Source: Gluconobacter cerinus (GTDB taxonomy: Bacteria > Pseudomonadota > Alphaproteobacteria > Acetobacterales > Acetobacteraceae). From it: a DNA stretch of 64,000 nucleotides. The stretch covers positions 186,001 to 250,000 of the forward strand of contig NZ_BEWM01000003.1 in assembly GCF_002723935.1 (NCBI RefSeq), written 5' to 3'. Positions 55,042 to 63,124 of the stretch are shown here, piece by piece (the stretch's first letter is position 1; the number at the start of each line of letters is the position of its first letter). A program made the translations under genes and the position numbers. Below the pieces are notes generated by a model that searched no databases, was not told where the DNA came from, and saw nothing but the letters and a program-made list of their open reading frames with translations.

Positions 55042-55890
55042 ATGACTGCAAAAGATGACATTCTTCAGCGTGCAGCGGTGGTCTTGCAGCAGGCTGGACT
55101 TGAAGATCCTCGTCGTGAAGCCCGATTGCTGCTGTCTTGGGCCACGCATCGTGATCTGGCTGGATTGTTCGCTCTGAACGTTCTTTCTGAGGATGAAGCG
55201 AATCGCTTTGAGACGGCTGTTCAGCGGCGTGCGTCTCGCGAACCTTTGGCTTTCATTACGGGTGAAACGGGGTTCTGGACTCTTGATGTCTTTACGTCAC
55301 CAGAGACGCTGATCCCCCGGGGAGACAGTGAAGCTCTGATAGAAGCGCTCCTGATCGTTCGGCCGGACAAGGCGGAGGCTCTTACCATGCTGGACCTTGG
55401 AACGGGGACAGGGTGCCTGCTGTTGTCCGCGCTTTCAGAATATTCCCGGGCGTGGGGGGTCGGCGTTGATCTTGCACCTGAAGCGGCGCTTCTGGCCCAG
55501 CGGAATGCGGTTCGGAACGGACTGGAAAAACGCAGTGCATTTTTGGCAGGGAACTGGGATTCTGCCCTGAACGGGCAGTTTGATGTCGTGATTTCCAATC
55601 CGCCCTATATCGAGAGTGCTGACGTGCCCGACCTGATGCCGGAGGTCTCCCGCTATGAGCCCGCCCGGGCGCTGGATGGAGGAACGGACGGCCTGGATGC
55701 CTATCGGTTGTTGTGTGACGCGTTACCCCGACTGCTTGTTCCGGGGGGACATGCCATTCTGGAAATGGGCATCGGGCAGATCGATGCTGTGTCCGAACTG
55801 GGGAGCCGGCGAGGGCTGAAAGAGGTCGCGCGGCATGATGATCTGGGGGGCATTGCACGCGCTCTTGTTCTGCAGCGGACAGAAAACTGA
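55042..55890 (+). CDS. prmC: Release factor glutamine methyltransferase (PrmC)
   Basis: Methylates the Gln of the GGQ motif in RF1/RF2, using SAM. It is 282 residues from the ATG at 55042. Motif I is LDLGTGTGCLLLS and the substrate Gln-binding NPPY sits in ISNPPYIES. The prfA partner is 494 bases upstream, on the far side of the small secreted gene. A weak hairpin terminator follows. Confidence 0.95.
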   Translation: MTAKDDILQRAAVVLQQAGLEDPRREARLLLSWATHRDLAGLFALNVLSEDEANRFETAVQRRASREPLAFITGETGFWTLDVFTSPETLIPRGDSEALIEALLIVRPDKAEALTMLDLGTGTGCLLLSALSEYSRAWGVGVDLAPEAALLAQRNAVRNGLEKRSAFLAGNWDSALNGQFDVVISNPPYIESADVPDLMPEVSRYEPARALDGGTDGLDAYRLLCDALPRLLVPGGHAILEMGIGQIDAVSELGSRRGLKEVARHDDLGGIARALVLQRTEN

Positions 55891-55950
55891 GGAAAGACGT
55901 TGGCTTCAGGGCCGAGAGTTGGTATGACCCAAAAGCTACGTTTTGGAGTG

Positions 55951-55975
55951 AAAGCCGTAATGGCGGTTTTTTCCT
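55951..55975 (+). terminator. Weak terminator after prmC
   Basis: AAAGCCG (55951-55957) pairs with CGGTTTT (55964-55970), including one G-T, around a 6-base loop, then TT. About 60 bases after the prmC stop. The stem is short. Confidence 0.45.
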
Positions 55976-56143
55976 CACGGAGTTGCTCCTGTTGGCCGTC
56001 TTTCAGTAAGCCGGTAACAGATGAGAAGGCTGGCCAGTGTCCAGCCACAGCGAGATAGACAGACGTCTTTTCGACAGCGGCGGATGCATCCTTCTGCAAG
56101 GGCAGAAGAGGGGCCCGCCATCAGGAAAGTGCATCACGGGTCG

Positions 56144-56584
56144 ATGAATATGAAGCGTATAAGAGGCCGGCATCATCGTGCAGGCGGCGGGACACCACGC
56201 ACAAGTAGTTCCCAGACCCCTCTGAACCGCAACCATGTGTTTGACAGCAATGGCCCGGACCTCAGAATTCGCGGAACTGCTCAGCAGCTTTTCGAGAAGT
56301 ATCTCCAGCTTGGTCGGGATGCCACCGGAACCGGGGACCGTATTCTTGCGGAAGCCTATTTCCAGCATGCCGAGCACTATTTCCGCATTCTTAATGCGAT
56401 GAATCAGGCGGCCCAGCAGAGTCAGCAGGAGCGCAACGAGCGTCAGGCGCAGCGTCAGCGCGCTTATGAAGATCGTCGTGAGCCACATGGCGAAGAAAAT
56501 TATCAGGGCGGCGACCGTGAAGGTGGCGAACAGCCTTCCTTCGAGGCCCAGCGGCCTCAGGACGCTTCAGCCGACGCTGAATAA
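56144..56584 (+). CDS. DUF4167 protein
   Basis: A 146-residue protein of a mainly alphaproteobacterial family. The conserved core reads NHVFDSNGPDLRIRGTAQQL, with EKYLQLGRDATGTGDR next; the basic N-terminus (MKRIRGRHHRAGGG) and the Gln/Arg/Glu-rich tail look disordered and could bind RNA, though no function is established. In many alphaproteobacteria it follows prmC, as here. The start was set at ATG 56144 rather than 56021. A 253-base spacer separates it from prmC. Confidence 0.88.
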   Translation: MNMKRIRGRHHRAGGGTPRTSSSQTPLNRNHVFDSNGPDLRIRGTAQQLFEKYLQLGRDATGTGDRILAEAYFQHAEHYFRILNAMNQAAQQSQQERNERQAQRQRAYEDRREPHGEENYQGGDREGGEQPSFEAQRPQDASADAE

Positions 56585-56590
56585 GATTTG

Positions 56591-56630
56591 AAAAAGAGCC
56601 GGTCCTGAAAAGGTCCGGCTCTTTTTTATA
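56591..56630. terminator. Bidirectional terminator, DUF4167 / glycosyltransferase
   Basis: AAAAAGAGCCGG pairs with CCGGCTCTTTTT (56591-56602 with 56615-56626) around an inner CCT/AGG pairing, with T-runs on both strands. It overlaps the end of the minus-strand glycosyltransferase gene. Confidence 0.92.
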
Positions 56631-57495
56631 TCCGCCCTACAAACCGTTCGGGGAGGTGCCAGAGCTCGGTTCCATTGATGTGGAGGTCGAGCCGGTACTG
56701 GTCATGATTACGGTCAATTGCGCTTTGTTCGACCGCATGACGCCAGTTCTTTAGCCGCTGGTCCTGCTGATCGAATGTTGGGTGGACAATCGGGAGGCCT
56801 GCCATGTTGCGGAGCATGTTCTCCCAGTCCTGATCAAGGAGGCGCTGGTGCTGGCCAGCATTTTCTGAGCTCCAGGGTTGCGTTCGGGTTCGGTTCAGAC
56901 GCCTGAGGCCTGAGGCAAGGTCTGCGTAACGCAGGTGGAAAAGAAATAGCGGTGCTGTCAGCTGAGGACTGACTTCTTTGCAACAATGAAAACCAGGAGC
57001 CCACGTCACCGCGGCGCGGATGAGTACCGGCTTACACATTGCACTCGAAAATCGTAAATGCTGCCTCTGGATTGAAACCGGCCGACTATAATCGAAGTCA
57101 GTTTCGCTGTTGGGCAGATGGATGACGTCTAGCCCCGTGGCTGTGACAACAGGGCTACTATTGGCAACGGCAAAATGGGTGAGGGACGGGTAAATGGCAG
57201 GATCTGCCAAGAGAAGCTCATCTACATCACTGTAAATGACACTGTCATACCATTCGAGAAGACTGGCACAGAATGCGCCAACGGCACGCGTACGTCGTTC
57301 GTCATCCTGAGGAGAGCGGGGAATTCGGATCCTGTTGACCTGACCAAGATGATCCGTCGATCCGTCATTGGAGCCATGGTCAATAACGTAACATGACGCT
57401 TCACCGACCTGAGCGCCATAATGCCGACGCCAGATCTGAAGATGTTCTGGTTCATTATAGGCCATGGTGACGACGGCAAGAGGCTTCTTGATCAT
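56626..57495 (-). CDS. Family 2-like glycosyltransferase
   Basis: A 289-residue GT-A fold enzyme, of the kind annotated Glyco_tranf_2_4. The N-terminus LAVVTMAYNEPEHLQIWRRHYG is the nucleotide-sugar end, and the DXD-like motif is SDVDELLL. The rest (RTRTQPWSSENAG, NWRHAVEQS) carries no other recognised domain. No membrane segment is seen. The acceptor is unknown. ATG 57495 (MIKKPLAVV) is preferred over 57510. Confidence 0.85.
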   Translation of the reverse strand: MIKKPLAVVTMAYNEPEHLQIWRRHYGAQVGEASCYVIDHGSNDGSTDHLGQVNRIRIPRSPQDDERRTRAVGAFCASLLEWYDSVIYSDVDELLLADPAIYPSLTHFAVANSSPVVTATGLDVIHLPNSETDFDYSRPVSIQRQHLRFSSAMCKPVLIRAAVTWAPGFHCCKEVSPQLTAPLFLFHLRYADLASGLRRLNRTRTQPWSSENAGQHQRLLDQDWENMLRNMAGLPIVHPTFDQQDQRLKNWRHAVEQSAIDRNHDQYRLDLHINGTELWHLPERFVGRI

Positions 57496-57507
57496 GTCAC
57501 CATGATA

Positions 57508-57547
57508 CAAAAATGCTTTCAGATCAGATACCTGAAAGATTTTTATT
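57508..57547 (-). terminator. Terminator after tRNA-Met
   Basis: CTTTCAG (57516-57522) pairs with CTGAAAG (57532-57538), followed on the minus strand by CATTTTTG. It lies 30 bases beyond the tRNA 3' end and 20 bases before the glycosyltransferase start. Confidence 0.7.
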
Positions 57548-57567
57548 TAATTTTAGGAAAATAAGGA

Positions 57568-57642
57568 TGGTAGCGGTGGACGGATTTGAACCGCCGACCA
57601 AGGGATTATGATTCCCCTGCTCTACCACTGAGCTACACCGCC
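57568..57642 (-). tRNA. tRNA-Met (CAU), elongator type
   Basis: A 75-base tRNA with encoded CCA (57568-57570). GGCGGTG pairs with CACCGCT (one G-T at the end). The anticodon arm GGGGA-ATCATAA-TCCCT gives CAU, on the plus strand ATG at 57608-57610. The D-arm is GCTC...GAGC and the T-loop TTCGAAT. A tRNA-Ile2 modified to lysidine also has CAU and cannot be fully excluded; the CCGCTACCA end and GAATCATAATC loop favour elongator Met. Confidence 0.88.
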
Positions 57643-57673
57643 ATCCCACCGGGCAACCCGGCGTTGAGGCGGG

Positions 57674-57702
57674 TTTTTAAGGGGGATCTGTTGGTGTGTC
57701 AA
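57674..57702 (-). promoter_or_regulatory. Promoter of tRNA-Met
   Basis: TTGACA (57702-57697) and TAAAAA (57679-57674) are 17 bases apart on the minus strand, about 32 bases before the tRNA 5' end. The -35 is a perfect consensus. Confidence 0.75.
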
Positions 57703-57816
57703 CACGTTATCAAAAGGAAAATGCAGGATTTTAGTCACCGCATTTTTCACAATGGTCATATCTGTTATGGTTTTCTGAATCCCTCAATTCCCTCTTGATA
57801 TGGAGCTTCCTGCCTA

Positions 57817-59004
57817 GTGACGCAGCACTTCGTCAGCACGCTGTTTGCCGTAAGGTCTTATTTTACGTGGCTTCCGGCAGCCGTTGTTTCTGTTCTGATG
57901 CTCGCGGTCGTGGGTATTCTGGCTTTTTATTGCGGTAATCTCGTAACGTCCCTGACGTTGCGGATCCCCGGCTCCCGAAGTGGTGCGCTGATCCGCCGGA
58001 TCGTGGCTGCGCTTCGGCGTCCAACACGGATTATGATCGCACTGCTTGCGATGATTGCGGCTTTGCCTGCCGTGACAGGCTTTGCCTACGAGACTGAACA
58101 GAACCTCAGACTCTTTTTCCTGTTCCTGCTGGTTCTGACGTTTGGCTTTTCTGCCATTATCGTTTTCCGGATCATGACGGAAGCGTATCTCAACCGGCTT
58201 TCTTCAAGAGAACAGACCGACGACATCATGATTCGTACGCATCAGACGCAGATCCGCGTTCTGAGGCGCCTGACGGAAATCATGGTGGGCATTGTGACCG
58301 TGGCGTCGGCCCTTATGCTGTTCCCGTCTGTGAAACAGTATGGTGTGTCGCTCTTTGCTTCGGCTGGAGCCGCATCACTGATCGTGGGTCTTTCTGCGCG
58401 TGGCTTGCTGACCAATCTGATTGCAGGCGTGCAGATTGCCGTGACCCAGCCCATTCGTATGGAAGATCTCGTCATCATCAATGGTGACTGGTGCTGGGTT
58501 GAGGAAATCAACGCGACCTATGTTGTGCTGCGGGTGTGGGACTGGCGCCGTCATATTGTGCCGATTTCTTACTTCCTGGAGAACCAGTTCGAAAACTGGA
58601 CGCATAATTCTGCGGCGATCATCGGTGTTGTGTTTCTATGGCTCGATTATGAGGCGCCAATGGATCGCATCCGGGAGATGCTCAATGAGATCATCCGCAC
58701 ATGCCCACTTTGGGACGGTAAGGTTTTTGATGCGCAGGTGGCGGACTGTAACTCTCAGGTGATGTCGATCCGTATTATCGCCAGTGCGCGCAATGCTCTT
58801 CAGAGCTGGGATCTGCGGTGTGATATCCGGGAAAAGATTATTGCGCGGATCAGGGAAGAATGCCCGGAGGCTCTGCCGCGGGCACGTTTTGCCATGATGC
58901 CACCCCGGCCGGGGGTTGAGGCTTGGCCAAGCGAGCTTTTGTCTCCAAAGATCGATCGGCCGCCGCCGGGGAGTTATATGGGTCCTGGAACGCCGGGAGC
59001 CTGA
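57817..59004 (+). CDS. MscS family mechanosensitive channel
   Basis: A 395-residue inner-membrane channel. About five membrane segments precede the pore-lining helix (SAGAASLIVGLSARGLLTNLIAG), then the cytoplasmic beta domain QPIRMEDLVIINGDWCWVEE. It protects cells from osmotic downshock in relatives. It starts at GTG 57817 with GGAG upstream. It is divergent from the tRNA-Met gene and ends before a strong terminator. Confidence 0.92.
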   Translation: MTQHFVSTLFAVRSYFTWLPAAVVSVLMLAVVGILAFYCGNLVTSLTLRIPGSRSGALIRRIVAALRRPTRIMIALLAMIAALPAVTGFAYETEQNLRLFFLFLLVLTFGFSAIIVFRIMTEAYLNRLSSREQTDDIMIRTHQTQIRVLRRLTEIMVGIVTVASALMLFPSVKQYGVSLFASAGAASLIVGLSARGLLTNLIAGVQIAVTQPIRMEDLVIINGDWCWVEEINATYVVLRVWDWRRHIVPISYFLENQFENWTHNSAAIIGVVFLWLDYEAPMDRIREMLNEIIRTCPLWDGKVFDAQVADCNSQVMSIRIIASARNALQSWDLRCDIREKIIARIREECPEALPRARFAMMPPRPGVEAWPSELLSPKIDRPPPGSYMGPGTPGA

Positions 59005-59010
59005 GACAGG

Positions 59011-59040
59011 AACCATCGCTTCGGCGGTGGTTTTTTCTTT
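59011..59040 (+). terminator. Terminator of mscS-like gene
   Basis: AACCATCGC-TTCG-GCGGTGGTT (59011-59032) is followed by a T-run, 6 bases after the mscS stop. Confidence 0.92.
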
Positions 59041-59153
59041 TGAGGGACGTAATCGTTCTGCATCTGGCCGGATCAACTGATGGCTGTTACGTCGGATTTG
59101 AGTGTTTCTGCTTGAAACATGAATGCCGGATCTTGTGCAGGACTGAAGAAGAT

Positions 59154-60086
59154 ATGTCGGAACATCCTCAAACCATTCAGATCTTTCTTCCTTCAGGTGA
59201 CCCGCAGGGCATTCGTACCGCAGCCATTACCACACGTATTGTGCAGGTGATTGAAATTCCCCGAGTGCGCCTTGAGGCCTTTTTGGCGATGCCTGAAGCC
59301 GGGTTTGTTGGTGTGTATGTTCTTTTTGGTGAGAATGAACAGACTTCCGCGCCCATGGCTTATGTGGGGCAAACAGGGAACCTGGGTACGCGCCTGAAGC
59401 AGCACAATGAGAAGAAGGATTTCTGGAACCGTGCAGTTGTGGCGTTATCTTTGACGCAGAGCCTGACGCTGACGCACGCTTATTATCTGGAATGGTTGTC
59501 AATCACTCGGGCCGCGAAAGCGCAACGCTTTGAGTTGGATAACGGTACGATCGGTACCAAGCCGCATACGCCACAAGCGATGGAAGCCGAATGCCGGGAA
59601 ATCTTTGAAACATTCGATATTTTGCTAACGACGCTGGGCCGCCCGCTTTTTGATCCATTGATCAGGGCTCGTGTTGTTCAAACTCCAGTCATCACTCCGC
59701 ATCACACCTATAATCCTGTGGCATCGGAAGATGCGGAACAGGAATTTTATTGCAGAGCATCCGGAGTGAATGGCCGGGCGCGGTATACTGAGGAAGGTCT
59801 TGTAGTTCTCGCTGGATCGTACGGGAGAACAGAGGTTTCCGAAGCGTTTCTGAAAAACGGATACTATCAAAAGCGGCAGGGCTTAATTGATCAAGGCGTT
59901 CTGAAGGTGGAGGGAAGTTGTGTCATCTATACGCGTGACACGCTTTACAAATCCCCCAGCTCATCCGCCGCTTATTTGCTCGGGCGGTCGGCTAATGGAT
60001 GGTTTGAGTGGAAAAACAGCGTCGGTGTGTCTCTTGGAGAAGCCATGGGCCGCTATGGTGCCACGGAAGAAAGCGTTGCCGAATAA
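59154..60086 (+). CDS. GIY-YIG nuclease-domain protein with DUF4357
   Basis: A 310-residue protein, ATG 59154 after gaagaag. The GIY-YIG nuclease core has GVY (53-55), YVG (70-72), Arg80 and a likely catalytic Glu in AYYLEWLS. The C-terminal part carries a DUF4357-like segment (SPSSSAAYLLGRSANGWFEWKN), seen in several nuclease and methyltransferase proteins. Function is unknown; such proteins occur in mobile and defence-related genes and in housekeeping settings. It stands alone, between the mscS terminator and the permease (convergent). The frame from 58923 lacks an RBS. Confidence 0.85.
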   Translation: MSEHPQTIQIFLPSGDPQGIRTAAITTRIVQVIEIPRVRLEAFLAMPEAGFVGVYVLFGENEQTSAPMAYVGQTGNLGTRLKQHNEKKDFWNRAVVALSLTQSLTLTHAYYLEWLSITRAAKAQRFELDNGTIGTKPHTPQAMEAECREIFETFDILLTTLGRPLFDPLIRARVVQTPVITPHHTYNPVASEDAEQEFYCRASGVNGRARYTEEGLVVLAGSYGRTEVSEAFLKNGYYQKRQGLIDQGVLKVEGSCVIYTRDTLYKSPSSSAAYLLGRSANGWFEWKNSVGVSLGEAMGRYGATEESVAE

Positions 60087-60113
60087 ACGCTATTCTACCG
60101 TGAAACGAGACTT

Positions 60114-61643
60114 TCACCCTGCCATTGTGGAATTGCGGCGTCCGTAAAATACATATGTGACGATGCCGAGAATGACGTAGCCGGTGAGGAGAATAAGCGG
60201 CACGGGATTACCGTTGGCAACGGAGTGGATCATATCCGTGACGAGCGGAATGGTCATGAACAGGCAGAAAATAATCCCGAGCAGTGGTGTTATACCAATC
60301 CAGAAACCACGCACCCGGAACCCGCCCAAGGGGACACTGAAAGGCCGATACAGATCCGGCCGTGTGTTCCGCTGCCAAATGACCGTAAAGCACACGATAC
60401 CAAAAGCCGCCGCTGTACCGATTGAAACCAGATCACTGATAATGTCGATGGGAAGCGTTGCCGTCATAATGGCAACGATGATTCCCAACACGATCGTGCC
60501 GAGCCAAGGGGTGCGGAATTTGGCATGAACCTTGCCGAACAGCGAGGGGATCAGGCCGTCACGGCTCATTGTCATGAGCACACGCGACTGGGCATACATC
60601 AGCCCCATCAGAACGGAACACAGTCCGATGGTTGCGCCCACATTAATGAAAATGGACAGCCAGGGCGTGTTCATTACGCGCACAGCGATGGCCAATGGGT
60701 CCGGAACGTCCAGATCTCGGTAAGGGACGATCCCGAGAAGAACCGCAGCAACGATGATGTATACAATCGTGCAGATCAGAAGGCTGCCGATAATCCCGAT
60801 GGGGACATCCCGTGTCGGGTTCTTCGCTTCTGCTGACGCAGTCGAGACGGCTTCAAATCCGACATAAGCGAAGAAGATGATCGACGCTGCCCGGAAGATC
60901 CCTTTGACACCGTAGTGAAAGCCACCTTCGTTGGGCGGAATAAAGGGGTGCCAGTTTGCGGGGTGAATGGCATGGATGCCGAAGGCAACGAACAAACCAA
61001 GAACACCGACCTTCAGGATAACGATCAGCGTATTAACGCGGGCAGATTCCTCAATGCCACGCACCAAGAGGCCGGTTACCAGAAAGACTGCCGTCAGGCC
61101 GATAAGATCCAGTCGCCAGCCGGCGCTAATGGCAGTGCCGTCCGAACCGGGAACGGGCTGCAACGTCGCCTGAGTAAGGCTGAGGGGAATATGGACACCA
61201 AAAACGGCAAGGAGAGACGATGCATAACCGGACAGTCCGGCGGCGACGGCTGCACAGGAAATTCCGTATTCCAGAAGGAGCAGCCACCCCACGATCCAAG
61301 CCACTTTCTCCCCCATGGAGATGTAAGCGTAGGAGTATGCCGAGCCTGACACCGGAAGCGTGGATGACAGCTCGCCGTATGAAAACGCGGTGAACAGGCA
61401 GGCGAGGGCGGCTACCACGAACGAAACAAGAACAGACGGCCCTGCATATTCGGCAGCAGCCGTTCCAGTCATGACGTAAATGCCTGCGCCGATGGTGGAG
61501 CCGACGCCCAGCAGAATAAGCTGCGTGGCCGTGAGGCTGCGTTTCAACCCGTGCGCTTCATTCTCGGACATGATCTGTTCGAGACTCTTTCGACGGGCAG
61601 CCGTGGCTGAGGCGGATGAGCTGGATTGTATCGGAAGTGGCAT
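60114..61643 (-). CDS. APC family cationic amino acid permease
   Basis: A 509-residue inner-membrane transporter with about 12 membrane segments. The N-terminal LGVGSTIGAGIYVMTGTAAAEYAGP is the substrate site motif of APC permeases; GFEAVSTASAEAKNPTRDVPIG and DGLIPSLFGKVHAKFRTPW belong to the CAT/YfnA-type subgroup. Substrate is unknown. It is 27 bases from the GIY-YIG stop (convergent), and 39 bases after uppP on the same strand. Confidence 0.9.
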   Translation of the reverse strand: MPLPIQSSSSASATAARRKSLEQIMSENEAHGLKRSLTATQLILLGVGSTIGAGIYVMTGTAAAEYAGPSVLVSFVVAALACLFTAFSYGELSSTLPVSGSAYSYAYISMGEKVAWIVGWLLLLEYGISCAAVAAGLSGYASSLLAVFGVHIPLSLTQATLQPVPGSDGTAISAGWRLDLIGLTAVFLVTGLLVRGIEESARVNTLIVILKVGVLGLFVAFGIHAIHPANWHPFIPPNEGGFHYGVKGIFRAASIIFFAYVGFEAVSTASAEAKNPTRDVPIGIIGSLLICTIVYIIVAAVLLGIVPYRDLDVPDPLAIAVRVMNTPWLSIFINVGATIGLCSVLMGLMYAQSRVLMTMSRDGLIPSLFGKVHAKFRTPWLGTIVLGIIVAIMTATLPIDIISDLVSIGTAAAFGIVCFTVIWQRNTRPDLYRPFSVPLGGFRVRGFWIGITPLLGIIFCLFMTIPLVTDMIHSVANGNPVPLILLTGYVILGIVTYVFYGRRNSTMAG

Positions 61644-61682
61644 GATCCCTAATCTGCCGGGAAAAGCGGCGTCTGGAAAGGT

Positions 61683-62525
61683 TTATAGAACGATGAGAAC
61701 GCCTGCCACCAGGCCGGCAGCAATGCAGTAGATGCCGAAAGGCTTGAGAGCCCATTCGTCATGATTGCGGAAGAAGCGCAACATCAGGAGAGAACAGATA
61801 AGAGCTGTGATGCCGGCAGCGATGGCTCCCACCACGCACTGAAACATCACGTCGTGGGAAATCGTCATATGGCGCATCTGCCAGCCTTCCTTGACGGTCG
61901 CTGCCAGAACGACCGGCTGGGCCATGAGCAGGGAGAAACGGGCGGCAGTGCCGTGATCCAGTCCGCGCAGAAGACCGCCATTCATGGTGGCGCCTGAACG
62001 CGACAGACCAGGGAACAGGGCAAGACACTGCCAGAACCCGATAATCAGAGCATCCTTGGGAGACAGGGAAGAAATCGGACGGTGATCCGCCTGTCCGCGC
62101 TGTCTGCGGAGCCATTCCGTGACCAGAAGCAGCAGGCCATTCAGAACCAGAAAGCCTGCGACGGCCAGAGGCGCCCCGAAGATGGAGCGCAGGCTATGTT
62201 CAAAAAGCCCACCGAAGATGACGGCGGGGATGGTCGCGATGACGAGAAGGCCAAAAACCCGAATCGATTCAAGCTGGTTGTATCGGCCGTGCAGACCCAG
62301 CATCCCACGAAGGATGGCCATCCAGTCGCGCCAGAAGACGCCGGCCAGAGCCACCAGGGTTCCGACGTGCAGCATTGTCAGGAATGGCAGGAACATTTCC
62401 GAATGTTCGTCCAGGTTCCAGTGAAGGATGCCGGGCAGCAGAACGGCATGGCCGAGACTACTGACGGGAAAGGGCTCAGTAATGCCCTGAACGATGGCGA
62501 GAATGATGGCCTGAAAAAGCGTCAT
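61683..62525 (-). CDS. uppP: Undecaprenyl-diphosphatase (UppP/BacA)
   Basis: Recycles undecaprenyl pyrophosphate, the lipid carrier for peptidoglycan and O-antigen. It is 280 residues with about eight membrane helices. Motif QGITEPFPVSSLGH contains the Gln/Glu pair of the active site; the second is PGLSRSGAT. The usual STGH is SLGH here, a variant seen in alphaproteobacteria. It starts at ATG 62525, divergent from mlaD. Confidence 0.93.
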   Translation of the reverse strand: MTLFQAIILAIVQGITEPFPVSSLGHAVLLPGILHWNLDEHSEMFLPFLTMLHVGTLVALAGVFWRDWMAILRGMLGLHGRYNQLESIRVFGLLVIATIPAVIFGGLFEHSLRSIFGAPLAVAGFLVLNGLLLLVTEWLRRQRGQADHRPISSLSPKDALIIGFWQCLALFPGLSRSGATMNGGLLRGLDHGTAARFSLLMAQPVVLAATVKEGWQMRHMTISHDVMFQCVVGAIAAGITALICSLLMLRFFRNHDEWALKPFGIYCIAAGLVAGVLIVL

Positions 62526-62653
62526 GGAGCCTGCACGGATGGGCGGAAAAGGAAGTCACTTGCCTGATGGCGCGAAGGGACGCAACCTTGACCGTGCTGT
62601 GGGGGAAGACTAACTCGCCAGCTTACCGGGTTTTTTGAAAGTTGAGGCACCAC

Positions 62654-63118
62654 ATGAAGGCAGGATACAGCGGGCGCGGTGGCGCCATTCTGGCAAGCGG
62701 TCTTGTCCTTCTCGTTGCCGGGGCTTTTCTTGTTTATGGCGGTGAGCTTCGCAAGGGGCCGGTTCAGCACAGCATCGTCATGCATGCGCAGTTCAATTCA
62801 GCGAATGGCTTAAAAGCTGGCGCGGATGTTGATCTCGCCGGGGTGACTGTGGGGCGTGTCCAGTCGATCAGCCTTAACCCACAAACCCAGATGGCGGACG
62901 TGACGTTTTCCGTTGATCAGCAGCTCAATCTTCCGGTTGATACGGCCGTCGGTATCGGTGCGCCGAGCATGACGGCTGATAACGCGCTTCAGATTGAACC
63001 GGGGAAAGACCCTAAGACGCTGTCTGCTGGCGGGGTCATCAAGGACACCCGCGACCAGCTTTCGTTGGAGCAGCAGGTCAGCAACTATATCTTTGGCGGT
63101 GGTAAGCTCGGGAACTGA
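62654..63118 (+). CDS. mlaD: MlaD family outer-membrane lipid asymmetry protein
   Basis: A 154-residue MCE-domain protein. A membrane anchor (about 8-29) is followed by one MCE domain: VMHAQFNSANGLKAGADVDLAGVTVGRV is characteristic. In enterobacteria MlaD forms a hexamer with the MlaFEB transporter that moves phospholipids between membranes. mlaE, F and B are not next to it. ATG 62654 follows gttgagg; TTG 62642 is less likely. It is 128 bases from the uppP start. Confidence 0.9.
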   Translation: MKAGYSGRGGAILASGLVLLVAGAFLVYGGELRKGPVQHSIVMHAQFNSANGLKAGADVDLAGVTVGRVQSISLNPQTQMADVTFSVDQQLNLPVDTAVGIGAPSMTADNALQIEPGKDPKTLSAGGVIKDTRDQLSLEQQVSNYIFGGGKLGN

Positions 63119-63124
63119 GTTCCC

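Noticed and set aside
57568-57642. tRNA-Met as an island attachment site
   Set aside because: No direct repeat of its 3' end was seen and neighbours are ordinary; the downstream glycosyltransferase has no mobile features.
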